64,000 nucleotides of DNA, taken from positions 62,001 through 126,000 of the forward strand of contig JAVSMW010000005.1 of the NCBI GenBank assembly GCA_032027005.1. The letters are read 5' to 3'. Below are positions 33,565 through 42,706 of this stretch, in pieces. Origin of the DNA: JAVSMW01 sp032027005 (GTDB taxonomy: Bacteria; Bacillota; Thermincolia; Thermincolales; UBA2595). How positions within the stretch are numbered: position 1 is the first letter of the stretch; every line of letters starts with the position of its first letter. The notes under the pieces are model-generated. The model saw nothing but the letters and a program-made list of their open reading frames with translations. It was not told where the DNA came from and did no database searches. The position numbers and the translations under genes are program-made.

Positions 33565-34422
33565 CTATTTATTATAGTCATACCACCCGGCACCGGTCTT
33601 CTTACCCAGGCGACCGGCCCTGACTAGGGCCTTTACAGTCTGGGGCGGATTCCATTTCGCATCCTTGGATTCGTTGAAGAAATAGTCAGCCACATACATG
33701 GAAATGTCAACTCCGGTAAAGTCCATAAGAGTAAAAGGTCCCATGGGATAGTTCAGACCCAGAGTGACAGCTGTATCGATATCCTGCGGAGTTGCTATGC
33801 CTTCTTCCACAATGCGAATAGCTTCCAGGAACTGTGGCATCATAACACGGTTTACGATAAAACCGGGGGTATCCTTCTTAACTTCTACAGTGGTCTTGCC
33901 CATAGCTTGAGCAAGCTCAGACGCTATTTTAACAGTCTCGTCATTGGTAGAGTAACCCCGGATTACTTCTACCAATCGCATTATCTGGGCAGGATTAAAA
34001 AAATGCATACCGCAAACCTTTTCCGGACGGGAAGTTGCACTGGCAATTACAGTAATGGACATCGATGAAGTATTGGTAGCAAGAATTACCTCAGGACGGC
34101 AAATCTTATCCATTTGGGCAAAAGCGTTCTTCTTAAGTTCAAGGTCTTCAATAATAGCCTCGACAACAAAATCAACGGCGGCAAGATCCTCCATATTGGT
34201 GGTAGTGGTAATCCGGGCTAAAGTTGCTTCCTTTTCTTCTACGGTCATTTTCTGCTTCTCTAAACTCTTATTCATGAGCGCGGCCGCACGCTTGATGGCA
34301 CCATCGACAAACCGATGCTCTACATCACAGAGTACTACTTCAAAACCTTTTAACGCCACCAGGTGGGCTATTCCACCACCCATCGAACCTGCTCCTAACA
34401 CACCTATTTTTTTAATCATCAT
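33565..34422 (-). CDS. 3-hydroxyacyl-CoA (3-hydroxybutyryl-CoA) dehydrogenase
   Basis: 285 residues: Rossmann motif GVLGAGSMGGGIAHLVALKG, VVEAIIEDLELKK, NTSSMSIT, GMHFFNPAQIMRLVEVI with the catalytic His, GFIVNRVMMPQFLEAI, and GLNYPMGPFTLMDFTG near 230. It oxidises 3-hydroxyacyl-CoA with NAD. First gene of the small operon, directly behind the shared promoter/operator module at 34500-34550. Resembles hbd/paaH; I leave the symbol open because the substrate is unknown. Confidence 0.92.
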   Translation of the reverse strand: MMIKKIGVLGAGSMGGGIAHLVALKGFEVVLCDVEHRFVDGAIKRAAALMNKSLEKQKMTVEEKEATLARITTTTNMEDLAAVDFVVEAIIEDLELKKNAFAQMDKICRPEVILATNTSSMSITVIASATSRPEKVCGMHFFNPAQIMRLVEVIRGYSTNDETVKIASELAQAMGKTTVEVKKDTPGFIVNRVMMPQFLEAIRIVEEGIATPQDIDTAVTLGLNYPMGPFTLMDFTGVDISMYVADYFFNESKDAKWNPPQTVKALVRAGRLGKKTGAGWYDYNK

Positions 34423-34499
34423 TTTCCATACCTCCTATATTAAATCGCTTAATGCCGCTAACTTGAATTTATTGTCTGGTGGAACCCATCACTTCACCG

Positions 34500-34550
34500 A
34501 CCAAACATTTGGTTAGTTTTATTTTAAAGCTTCATAACCCTATTAAACAA
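34500..34550 (-). promoter_or_regulatory. Promoter and TetR-type operator of the beta-oxidation operon
   Basis: -35-like TTGTTT (34550-34545), 18-base spacer, -10 TAAAAT (34526-34521), then ACCAAA-CA-TTTGGT at 34500-34513, where a bound repressor would block the transcription start. The same arrangement lies before the UbiD operon at 53057-53106. Confidence 0.65.
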
Positions 34551-34667
34551 GTATTTTGTATTGAATGATTAATTTATGATGCTAAACAGTCTTTTTGTGC
34601 ACCCCAACGGAAATACATCCAAAAAGTTACGAAGCTAAACAGTCATTTTGGGCACCCTAACGGAAAT
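34500..34667. repeat. Duplicated intergenic module R3, copy 1, with tandem 34-mer
   Basis: 34500-34614 matches 53057-53170 nearly throughout. It includes a 34-base unit GCTAAACAGTC-TTTT-GCACCC-AACGGAAAT at 34581-34614 that is repeated again at 34634-34667 and present once at 53137-53170. The unit lies upstream of the promoter and may be a second regulator site. Confidence 0.75.
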
Positions 34668-34704
34668 AAAAAGAGCCTTCCAAACACAAAAGTGTGGAAG
34701 ACTC
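34665..34704 (-). terminator. Terminator of the tetR gene
   Basis: On the minus strand GAGTCTTCCACAC and GTGTTTGGAAGGCTC pair, followed by TTTTTATT. Confidence 0.8.
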
Positions 34705-34740
34705 TCAAGGCAGTTGAAAAATTCTGCCGATAACCTTATT

Positions 34741-35382
34741 TTATTTTTTTTCAACATGAATTTTGGCTAACATCATGTCACAGACTAGATTCGAAAAATG
34801 ATCCGCAATATATTCACTCTTATAAGTACCTTCTTGTTTATACCACTCAACAAGCCAATTAATCATTCCCCGAATAGCTAATGAGGTCAGTCCAATATCC
34901 GTTGGGGGAAATTCCCCGTTCTGAATACCTTCTTCTAAAACCTCACGCCAAAATTTACTATACTCTTTTCGTTTAGCCGAGTAGGATTCTCGATGTTTTT
35001 CTGAAAGCTTATCAAGTTCATTGGTAGCAATTAACAACGACTCATTACTTCCAGTTAAGTGTAAAACATGCTGTTTTATCAGTTCTCTGAGTTTTTCCCG
35101 TGTGCCTAGGTCGGTCCGTTCAAAAATTTGACCGGTAACCAATAATAATCGGTCAATACTTTCGTTGATAAGTTCAAAAAGCAATTCTTCTTTACTGGAA
35201 AAGTGATGATACAGACTTCCTTTTAATAAATTTACTCTATCCGCAATATCTTGCATAGAAGTTCCATTATATCCTTTTTTATGGAATAACTTATTCGCTT
35301 CTAAAAGAATTTCATCACGTTTATTTAGAATTGTGCCAGTTACAGCCTGCGCTTGCCGCTCATTTTTTCCACGCTCCAACGA
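34741..35382 (-). CDS. TetR-family transcriptional regulator
   Basis: About 213 residues. N-terminal HTH: RDEILLEANKLFHKKGYNGTSM, QDIADRVNLLKGSLYHHFSSKEELLFEL (in parts), followed by a helical ligand domain with a TetR_C-type FadR/AcrR look. TTG at 35382 follows GGGAGG by 9 bases; a GTG at 35397 is also possible. It lies between the two operons that share the ACCAAA-N2-TTTGGT operator, has its own terminator, and no such operator was seen before it. It is the obvious candidate for their regulator, with an acyl-CoA or aromatic ligand. This link is inference. Confidence 0.88.
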   Translation of the reverse strand, partial: SLERGKNERQAQAVTGTILNKRDEILLEANKLFHKKGYNGTSMQDIADRVNLLKGSLYHHFSSKEELLFELINESIDRLLLVTGQIFERTDLGTREKLRELIKQHVLHLTGSNESLLIATNELDKLSEKHRESYSAKRKEYSKFWREVLEEGIQNGEFPPTDIGLTSLAIRGMINWLVEWYKQEGTYKSEYIADHFSNLVCDMMLAKIHVEKK

Positions 35383-35563
35383 AGTATCCCTCCCCACAAA
35401 ATATTTGATTATATCTTATTTAAATTTTCTTAATATTTCACAGCTTCTAAAACTCATTACAGGGATATTATGCCTATGTTTATGGCGAATGTCAAGTTAG
35501 GTACAAAAATTCTTGCTCAAGTAATTTGCGCAAAATTATATCCCTTTAAAGTATTCAGCCTGT

Positions 35564-36766
35564 CTATAAGACACCCTGTTTTCCTAAGCCATATTCATAA
35601 GGATCTTTAGCATACTTATGGATTATTACGCCTGAGCATAGCAGCACTATTCCCAAAGAGCCAAAAACCCCTTCGGTCCCAATCCATTCAGCAATCAGCC
35701 CCCCGATTATTGGTCCCAAAGCACAACCCATAAAACGAATGAAATTATAAACACCTATAGCGGTAGCTTTCTCCTCCTCGAATATATTGACCAGGATGGT
35801 GGCATGGGATGGCAAACTACAACCCAGAAAAATACCGTAAATAAATAGAAAGCCCAATAAGGTTGAAATATTTAACGAGTTAGTTATCAATGCAACCCAT
35901 AGCAAAAGAATATCTATTCCGATCGCATAAGAAGTTAAATTAATTATCCTGGTCTTTTTCCAGACTCTTTGAATTTTCCCCCCGAGAATCGTCCCCACCA
36001 GAATACCAACTGTGAGTGGAATAAAGAAAAAGACCTGGGCTACCCGGGAAACATTAAATAAATTGGTTAATAAGACCGGTAAGAAAACCAGGAATATATA
36101 ATACCCATAAAATTGACTGAATCCAAATAAATTTATGGCCAAGGCCGACTTATTGAGCATAATAGTTTTTACAGTTTTACATGTTATTTGGGTGGGTTTA
36201 GTTTCTTTTGATAAAGTTTCCACCATAACAGCCCTATTATAAAGGAATATTGTAACACTAATAAGAGTAAGCAAAACAAAAGTCCATTGCCAGTGTAAAT
36301 ATGCTGATATTATGCCACCAATGACGGGACCAAGAACCGGACCTAAATATAAAATAGCCTGATAAGTACTCAGCGCTTGACCCCGCTCTTCCGGTCGGTA
36401 AATATCAGCGATTACAGCTGCAGCAACAACTGATGCAGCACTCGCCCCGATTGCCTGTATTAACCGACCGCCAAAAAACTGCAGGTATCCAGTAGACAAC
36501 AGGCAGACTACCGTACCAGCAATAAACATTAACAGCCCTGGCATTAATACGCTTTTCCTCCCACGCGTGTCAGCAAGAGGCCCCCACAAGAAGTTACCTG
36601 TAGCAAAAATTGCGGAAAACACTGAAATAGTTATGTTTATAAGAAATAAACTTACACCAAAATAGCTTTTTAAATCTAAAATACTCGGAACATAAATTGT
36701 CTGGGTAAAAGGTCCTATAAAATTAGCAGCGGAAACTCCATAAAGCATTGCACGTCTTGACGACAT
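35564..36766 (-). CDS. MFS transporter, Bcr/CflA-like
   Basis: 400 residues with about 12 membrane segments. Seen: the MFS motif A region GPLADTRGRKSVLMPG near residue 60 and GRLIQAIGASAASVVAAAVIADIY (in parts), typical of drug/H+ antiporter families. Last gene of the large operon, 1 base after the OYE-type gene. It could export or import the pathway substrate or a product; the TRAP system upstream is the likelier importer. Confidence 0.85.
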   Translation of the reverse strand: MSSRRAMLYGVSAANFIGPFTQTIYVPSILDLKSYFGVSLFLINITISVFSAIFATGNFLWGPLADTRGRKSVLMPGLLMFIAGTVVCLLSTGYLQFFGGRLIQAIGASAASVVAAAVIADIYRPEERGQALSTYQAILYLGPVLGPVIGGIISAYLHWQWTFVLLTLISVTIFLYNRAVMVETLSKETKPTQITCKTVKTIMLNKSALAINLFGFSQFYGYYIFLVFLPVLLTNLFNVSRVAQVFFFIPLTVGILVGTILGGKIQRVWKKTRIINLTSYAIGIDILLLWVALITNSLNISTLLGFLFIYGIFLGCSLPSHATILVNIFEEEKATAIGVYNFIRFMGCALGPIIGGLIAEWIGTEGVFGSLGIVLLCSGVIIHKYAKDPYEYGLGKQGVL

Positions 36767-36767
36767 G

Positions 36768-37889
36768 TTACCCTACCTGCTCTTTCTCAAGTACCCTGCA
36801 ATAAAGCTTTTGTCCAGTATGAATAGCATCAAAACATTTGTTACATGAAATACATTTTGGTTTTTTCTGTTCATCAGTTTTCCATTCATTAATAAGTCCT
36901 GGCTCCCAAATCAGGGGTCTGCATAATGACACAAGATCTGCTTCACCATTTTCAATAATCTCTTTCATCAGGGCTGGTGTTCTTAACCCACCAACCATCA
37001 TAATGGGGACATTAATTTGGTTTTTTAGTTCCTGATACCAACTGCGATAATATGCCTCTTTGTCAATACTGTTAATATATGGCTTAAATTCAGTCCCTTC
37101 ATAATATTTACCCCTGATTCCCCCACTGATTTCCAAACTGTCAAATCCTATATCCGCCAGTAGTTTGGCAGCTTGTTTCCCCTCTTTGAATTCCAATCCA
37201 CCTGAAAAACCGTCTTCGACTCCGATTTTTATAAATACCGGATAGTTCTCCCCAACTTTTTTCCTGATGTCTTTATATATATCGCAGTGTAAACGCAGGC
37301 GATTTTCAAGGCTGCCGCCCCATTGGTCCTTCCTGCGGTTTGTAAAAGGTGAAAGAAACTGACTTATAAAATACGCATGGGCACCATGTACCTGCACAGC
37401 GTCAAACCCGGCTTCTTTTGCTCTCCTGGCTCCATCTCCAAAAGCATTAATTATCTCCCAAATTTCGCTATCTTTTATTTCCCGATATTCTGTTTCTTTG
37501 AAATATGGATCATTTTCAATAACTGACGGGGCTAAGGGAAGAATATTTCTTGTTTTTACGAATCTAGCTTCTCTCCCGCCATGGTAAAGTTGGAGTGCAA
37601 TTTTAGCGCCACTTTCATGCACTGCCTTGGTCAATTTTTGATAACCTGGGATGAACTCATCACTATCTATTGAGTTCGCAGTCAATGACACCTGACTCGT
37701 GTGATGAACATATCCGATACCAGTAATAATCAGTCCAACACCACCAGAAGCAAGGTTTGAAAAAAATTCTATTTGCTCATCAGAAACACGGTTGTTATTG
37801 TCCGCCAGGCCATCATAAGTGGCTGACCTGACAAAACGATTTTTTAATTCTAAGTTTTTTAGTTTAAACGGCGAATACAAAATATTCAT
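36768..37889 (-). CDS. Old-yellow-enzyme family NADH:flavin oxidoreductase, short form
   Basis: FMN TIM-barrel protein with LKNRFVRSATYDGLAD, LYHGGREA, VHGAHAYFISQFLSPFTNRRKDQWGGS (in parts) carrying the active-site His pair, and MVGGLRTP. At the C terminus CISCNKCFDAIHTGQKLYC supplies [4Fe-4S] ligands as in 2,4-dienoyl-CoA reductase and BaiCD-type enzymes, but the FAD/NAD domain of those 660-residue enzymes is absent (about 373 residues). Probably reduces an alpha,beta-unsaturated acid or CoA ester, or works in reverse, with electrons from the Fe-S proteins of the operon. ATG at 37889 follows GGGGG by 7 bases. Confidence 0.86.
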   Translation of the reverse strand: MNILYSPFKLKNLELKNRFVRSATYDGLADNNNRVSDEQIEFFSNLASGGVGLIITGIGYVHHTSQVSLTANSIDSDEFIPGYQKLTKAVHESGAKIALQLYHGGREARFVKTRNILPLAPSVIENDPYFKETEYREIKDSEIWEIINAFGDGARRAKEAGFDAVQVHGAHAYFISQFLSPFTNRRKDQWGGSLENRLRLHCDIYKDIRKKVGENYPVFIKIGVEDGFSGGLEFKEGKQAAKLLADIGFDSLEISGGIRGKYYEGTEFKPYINSIDKEAYYRSWYQELKNQINVPIMMVGGLRTPALMKEIIENGEADLVSLCRPLIWEPGLINEWKTDEQKKPKCISCNKCFDAIHTGQKLYCRVLEKEQVG

Positions 37890-37928
37890 AAAATAACCCC
37901 CATTTGAATTCATGTCCTAATTATTAAA

Positions 37929-38687
37929 TTATTCATTATCTGTTGTGTAATACAGTAACTCTTGACTATCTTTGGCCTTCAAGACCAGTTTATTTCGTCC
38001 AACGATTTCGTGAGAGACTTCAAGAACATCTGAGATATCTCGTATAACATCAGGCAGCTGTTTGCCCTTGTAAGGCTGTCTCTTTTTCCACAATTGAAGA
38101 GCCGTCTCCGGAGCCCAAGGCAATATATTTTTCTTGGAATCGACAGGTCTGAAGACAACAGCCGGTTCCGAAATAGAATCTTTCGGCATATCTTCAAGTG
38201 TTTTTAAGTTACCATATTTTTTTTCTAATTCTCTTAATGGACCAAATTCCAATGCTCTCATTGAGCAGCTTACTATACAGATAGGCTTCAGTCCTTGTTC
38301 CAAGCGGTCAATGCACATATTGCACTTTGTCATTTTACCCGGTCCATCACCATCGAACTGGGGCGCGCCATAGGGGCAAGCTTTCCAGCACTTCCTTTGA
38401 CCTGTGCAGTCGCATTTATCTGAATCCACCAGAACTGCGCCATATTTCCTTTCTTTATATATAGCGTTGGCAGGACAAACTTTTATACAAGTCGGTTTTT
38501 GACAATGTAAACACATAATTGGCAGCATTAGAATTCTAGCATTGGGGAAAACGCCTTTTTCCCATTGATAAACACGCATCCATTTCACTGAATTCGGTGG
38601 TATATCATGCCATTGCTTACAAGCAACAGTACAAGAATTTCAGCCAATACAACGACTCTGATCAATGAAAAACCCGTATTGTTCCAT
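37929..38687 (-). CDS. Fe-S electron-transfer subunit (DmsB-like) with in-frame UGA, candidate selenoprotein
   Basis: Starting at the ATG at 38687, which follows GGAGG by 7 bases and sits just past the stop of the molybdoenzyme gene, the frame reads 252 residues if the TGA at 38642-38640 is decoded. The TGA is codon 16, exactly the second ligand of the first ferredoxin motif: C-I-G-(UGA)-N-S-C-T-V-A-C. Three further motifs are intact (CLHCQKPTCIKVCP, CDCTGQRKCWKACPYG, CNMCIDRLEQGLKPICIVSC), so the protein carries about four [4Fe-4S] sites as in DmsB/PsrB. A hairpin suited to SECIS follows the TGA. Starting instead at GTG 38588 would lose half the first cluster motif. A nonsense mutation or sequencing error is the alternative. 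Confidence 0.75.
38610..38629 (-). other. Candidate bacterial SECIS hairpin
   Basis: Starting 11 bases after the UGA, CUGUUGCUUGUAAGCAAUGG folds into a stem (UUGCUU/AAGCAA plus flanking G-U and C-G pairs) with a UGUA-type apical loop that has G in its first two positions. The loop lies about 19-22 bases after the UGA, inside the 16-37 range usual for bacterial SECIS elements. Confidence 0.55.
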
Positions 38688-38690
38688 TGT

Positions 38691-41153
38691 CTAAACCTCC
38701 TTCATTGCATCGATATATTTCTCTACTTGAACCTGGCTTTGTGCTTTAGCCGGGGTGATACAACTTTCAAAATCTCCCCCCAGTAATGTTGATTGTGATG
38801 CACCCCAATCTATTCCGGACTTATCAGGGATATACTTGCCTCCCATTTTGATTACAATTAGACCCGGCATGACTCTGGAAGTAACATATGCCGGCATAAC
38901 CAGTTGTCCCCGGTCATTATGCACTTTGACTAAATCTCCGTCTTTAATTCCTTTTAATTGTGCATCAGCTGCACTTAACCAAACCCTATGTTGGTAAACC
39001 TGATTCCTCAGCCATGGATGCTCCCAAAACAAATAATGAACTCGATACCTGCTATGAGGTGTCAAGAGTGTGAACGGATAGTCCTTGACCATCGGATCAT
39101 CCATTCCTCTAACTGCTTTTTCATATACCGGCGTTGGTTTCATGGGACCCCAGTCACCGGCTACATTATCGTATAAACGTCCAAGATTGTCGTAATGCTC
39201 CCCTTTTCCCCGGTTATCTTCATTAGCTCCATAATTAAAATAGAATTCTATCTTGCCTGATGCTGTTTTAAACGGTTTTCCTTCCTTTATCTGCTCATCA
39301 AAACCGGTATATGGATGCTCATCCAGTTCATCACAATTTATAAACTTCCCTTGGGTAAACCCTTCCCATGAAGGAACATTTATATTGCGTTTGAGGTAGT
39401 AGTCTACTACGCCCTGATAGCACTCCTTTAAATATCTCTCCCAATCATTCTCCCAGTTTTCATCAGTTGTATAATATTTAAAGAACTTTTTAGGATCAAC
39501 CCCAAGCTTTTCCGCGATCTTGACATAAACCCAAACATAAGATTTGACTTCACCAGGCGGTTCAACTACTCCTGGGCAGTAGTTGATGCTTTCAAACCCA
39601 CCGTAGCCGCTCTTGGCAATATTTTTCTCTTCCCACATCCAGTCACGTGCCGGTAGGATAATATCAGCATATCGCGCGGTAGAATTGAGCAAACTGTTCA
39701 TAGAAACTATAAATTCTAGCTTTTCCATTGCCGCAATCTGGTGGTTAGGTGTCTCACACGCTGTAACAAAATGGTCCGAACCGTGCGGCCCATATCCACC
39801 CCAAAAAAGCATCTTGGGATTAAACTCATTTAAAATTGAAGGGTCTGCTCTCCATCCAACCAGTTTCATATATTCTTTACCGGTAAGTTCACCGCTCTTT
39901 ACTTTATCAAGAAGTAACACAGCCTGGGCCCAGTAATGGCTGCGATATAGTTTTGGTACGCTATACTCACCAGCCGGTCCCCATGAATCATTCATTTGAA
40001 TATTTCGCCTGGGGCCGGGGATAAATACAGGACCTGCCCCGGGAGTTCCCCAGTAGCCCAACATCGCCTGCAGGGCTGCAAAACTCCGGACGGTGTTTTC
40101 ACCGCCGCTTTTTCTGCTTACAGCCCAATGCGACCACAACCAAGCCGGTCTTGTATTTTCAATGAGCTCTGCTAAGGCGCGAATAGTTTCAGCGGGAACT
40201 GCACATTGTTCCGCGGCCCACTCGGGAGTCTTTTCAATACCATCATCTACTCCAAAGATATAATTCTTCCATTTTTCAAATCCAATTGGTTCAACATACT
40301 GTTCTACAAATTCCTTGTTCCACGAATCATTTTTAAACAGAACATAAGCTATTGCCATAAACATTACGATATCTGTTCCTGGCTTTATTGGTATCCACTG
40401 GTCAGCCAGCACTTCAGCTCCGGTAGAATGTCTAGGGTCAAAGATGATAACATTTGCACCTTTTTCCCTGGCCAGCTTGATATAATAAGCAAATTGATAC
40501 CCAGGGCCAAAGGTTCCGATCGTCGGGTCATAGCCCCAAATAACTATAAGTTTTGAGTTAGCCAACATATCCAGCGCCGATCCGGAAGCATAGCCGGGAT
40601 AGTTCCAGCCTTTTTCTCCGGCTACAATATGAGACGACATTCTCGTGGCATCAAAAGAGCACCAACCCCAGCTATCTACCCCTGCACCCCAAAAAGAAAA
40701 GAGACGCTCCGCATTTCTGTTAGGTAAAAAGGGCGTAATAACTGAATAAAGCCCGTATTTTTCCCTATACTCCATCATCTTGCCTGCTATGGTATTTAGA
40801 GCTTCCTCCCAGGATATCCTGATGTATTTTCCCTCTCCGCGCTTTGTATTGGGATCTCTTTTCAGTGGATAAAGAATTCGCTCAGGGTGATAAATATATT
40901 TATGGAAGACGAGTCCTTTTTGACAGGGCCTTCTTTGTATGGTTGCTTTACTAAGTTCTTTATCAGATAATACTTCATCTTCGCGCCCAATACCCGTATT
41001 ATAACGGTCATCGGGTTCTACAGCGACAACTACTCCATTCTTCACATAGGCCTTTAATACACAATGGCTAGTGCTGCCACAGTTGCACATACATGAAGTG
41101 TATACTGCAGTTGTTTTCTCTTTGTCTTTGAATGTATTATCATTGTTGAGCAT
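38691..41153 (-). CDS. Cytoplasmic molybdopterin oxidoreductase (DMSO reductase family)
   Basis: About 820 residues from the ATG at 41153, which follows AAGGAG by 10 bases; a longer frame to 41288 lacks such a site. N-terminal [4Fe-4S] motif CMCNCGSTSHC with the fourth Cys in RRPCQKG, then YPERILYPLKRDPN-type and RISWEEALNTIAGKM segments, VIWGYDP, VIIFDPRHSTGAEVLADQWIPIKPGTD (in parts) for the pterin, and a C-terminal GDLVKVHNDRGQLVMPAYV domain. No Tat signal, and no membrane anchor gene nearby, so it is probably a soluble two-subunit enzyme with the Fe-S protein downstream. Acetylene hydratase, transhydroxylase or reductase roles are all open. Confidence 0.88.
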   Translation of the reverse strand: MLNNDNTFKDKEKTTAVYTSCMCNCGSTSHCVLKAYVKNGVVVAVEPDDRYNTGIGREDEVLSDKELSKATIQRRPCQKGLVFHKYIYHPERILYPLKRDPNTKRGEGKYIRISWEEALNTIAGKMMEYREKYGLYSVITPFLPNRNAERLFSFWGAGVDSWGWCSFDATRMSSHIVAGEKGWNYPGYASGSALDMLANSKLIVIWGYDPTIGTFGPGYQFAYYIKLAREKGANVIIFDPRHSTGAEVLADQWIPIKPGTDIVMFMAIAYVLFKNDSWNKEFVEQYVEPIGFEKWKNYIFGVDDGIEKTPEWAAEQCAVPAETIRALAELIENTRPAWLWSHWAVSRKSGGENTVRSFAALQAMLGYWGTPGAGPVFIPGPRRNIQMNDSWGPAGEYSVPKLYRSHYWAQAVLLLDKVKSGELTGKEYMKLVGWRADPSILNEFNPKMLFWGGYGPHGSDHFVTACETPNHQIAAMEKLEFIVSMNSLLNSTARYADIILPARDWMWEEKNIAKSGYGGFESINYCPGVVEPPGEVKSYVWVYVKIAEKLGVDPKKFFKYYTTDENWENDWERYLKECYQGVVDYYLKRNINVPSWEGFTQGKFINCDELDEHPYTGFDEQIKEGKPFKTASGKIEFYFNYGANEDNRGKGEHYDNLGRLYDNVAGDWGPMKPTPVYEKAVRGMDDPMVKDYPFTLLTPHSRYRVHYLFWEHPWLRNQVYQHRVWLSAADAQLKGIKDGDLVKVHNDRGQLVMPAYVTSRVMPGLIVIKMGGKYIPDKSGIDWGASQSTLLGGDFESCITPAKAQSQVQVEKYIDAMKEV

Positions 41154-41268
41154 CAATCTCACACTCCTTAAAGACATGTAAATGGCCGGTCCGGTGCTTA
41201 CTTCCCCTTTCCCCTTAAACAAGCGGCAAGTGCTTTCGCATGACACTTGCCACCCTAACGTCCGATCT
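41154..41268. other. Intergenic stem-loop before the molybdoenzyme gene
   Basis: GGCAAGTG..CACTTGCC (about 41223-41250) forms an 8-bp stem in the gap between the MmgE/PrpD gene and the molybdoenzyme. The GCGGCAAGTGC block also occurs in repeat R2 at 59066. No T-run follows. Confidence 0.5.
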
Positions 41269-42681
41269 TTACAAATCATCATTACCAATTATAAGTAAGT
41301 CCTTTAATTCGTTAGTATTCGAAACATTTTCCAAGCTAGATACCATGGTCAGTATTTGCTCCGTTCTTTCCTTAGGTATTATTGGCTTAAATCGAACGTT
41401 ATTCTGAAATTTTGCAATAATATCTTCCATGGTGACCGGATTATCCGGATTACCTTTACTAACCAGTGCTGTTTTACTGATTTTTCGCCCATCTTTCAAC
41501 TTAACTTCCAAAGTTGTTTTACGATAGTCCCCACCAGCCGGACTTACCTCTGGGTCTAAGACAATTTTCACTTTACCAACAAGCTCCTGAATCTCAGGGA
41601 CAATAATATACTCGCTGGTAAAATGCTCAATCACTGGTTTTCTTCTTAATAATGCATTTGCCACAGCATATTGGAGACTAAATTGAGCATCTACCTGAGG
41701 ATTAGGCCCAATTGTAAAGTCCTTGCCTACTAGGTTAAAAGTGAATTTTCCCACCGTGGCAACAATGCTGTCTACCTGTGCGGAATCTAAGCTCTCCTCT
41801 TCAACAATTTCTACCATTAAATCAGTACCAATCAAAGTGCAGCCACAGCTAGGCCAGCGTTTAAAAATGGTTTTCTCGCCATAAAAGTGCTTCCCCAAAT
41901 TAACTGTCAAGTGTTCCAGATCAGCTTTATCGTTGGAATATAACCGGAAATAGTTATAATTACCCTGCGTTATATTCTTGACACCTGTAATCCCCCGTTG
42001 AGCAAAAACTGCACACATAATTCCTTCATAAGATGCCAAGCCCTGATTTAAGCGAACAGCTAAAACGCCATCGGCGTTAGATTGAAAAGTACCTGAGCAT
42101 TCGTTAAATGCCAACCCCAGTGCGTTCCACATCTGATTTTCATCTAAACCCAGTAATTTACCCGCGACAGTTGTCGTCCCAAAAATGTTACAGGTTAAGG
42201 TTGGGTCGAAACCATGATAATCTAATGTAGCGTAATTTATCCGCCCGGCCACATCCGCACCTAAAGTTATTGCCGTTAACAATTCCCGACCATTTACACC
42301 ACCCAGTTTTTCACCTATGGCCAAGGCAGTTGGCACTAGCCCAGCACTGGGATGCATTCCGTTTTGTTGAGCATCATCAAAATCCAAAGCCCTGGCCATA
42401 ACCGAATTACAGAGGGCTGCCGCATGGGCGGGGACTTTACCACCATGGATCAGGATAGTGCTCTCTTCCTTCCCTCCCCATTCTTTCATCAGGTCAATCA
42501 GGATTTCACATCCCTCTGCTGACGATCCAGCAATCAGAGTTCCCAAACAGTCTATGATGTTCATTTTGGTGATGGCTAGGGCTGGTTGAGGGATGTCAGA
42601 ATACTTTGTATTCACTATATGAGATGCCAGTGTTTTAAAGATATCATCATTTTCTTTTTTCATCTCATTTTTTTTATCCAA
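41269..42681 (-). CDS. MmgE/PrpD family protein
   Basis: About 470 residues with the family features: DCLGTLIAGSSAEGCEIL near the start, ALDFDDAQQNGMHPSAGLVPTALAIGE (in parts: DFDDAQQNGMHPSAG) around residue 95, LGADVAGRINYA, and KRWPSCGCTLIGTDL near 275. Members include 2-methylcitrate dehydratase and cis-aconitate decarboxylase, which act on small tricarboxylates. A longer frame to 42753 overlaps the TRAP gene; the TTG at 42681 with GAAGGAG upstream avoids this. The substrate is unknown; the transporter next to it suggests a carboxylic acid. Confidence 0.83.
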   Translation of the reverse strand: MDKKNEMKKENDDIFKTLASHIVNTKYSDIPQPALAITKMNIIDCLGTLIAGSSAEGCEILIDLMKEWGGKEESTILIHGGKVPAHAAALCNSVMARALDFDDAQQNGMHPSAGLVPTALAIGEKLGGVNGRELLTAITLGADVAGRINYATLDYHGFDPTLTCNIFGTTTVAGKLLGLDENQMWNALGLAFNECSGTFQSNADGVLAVRLNQGLASYEGIMCAVFAQRGITGVKNITQGNYNYFRLYSNDKADLEHLTVNLGKHFYGEKTIFKRWPSCGCTLIGTDLMVEIVEEESLDSAQVDSIVATVGKFTFNLVGKDFTIGPNPQVDAQFSLQYAVANALLRRKPVIEHFTSEYIIVPEIQELVGKVKIVLDPEVSPAGGDYRKTTLEVKLKDGRKISKTALVSKGNPDNPVTMEDIIAKFQNNVRFKPIIPKERTEQILTMVSSLENVSNTNELKDLLIIGNDDL

Positions 42682-42706
42682 AGCCTTCACTCCTTCGACA
42701 TTTTGG

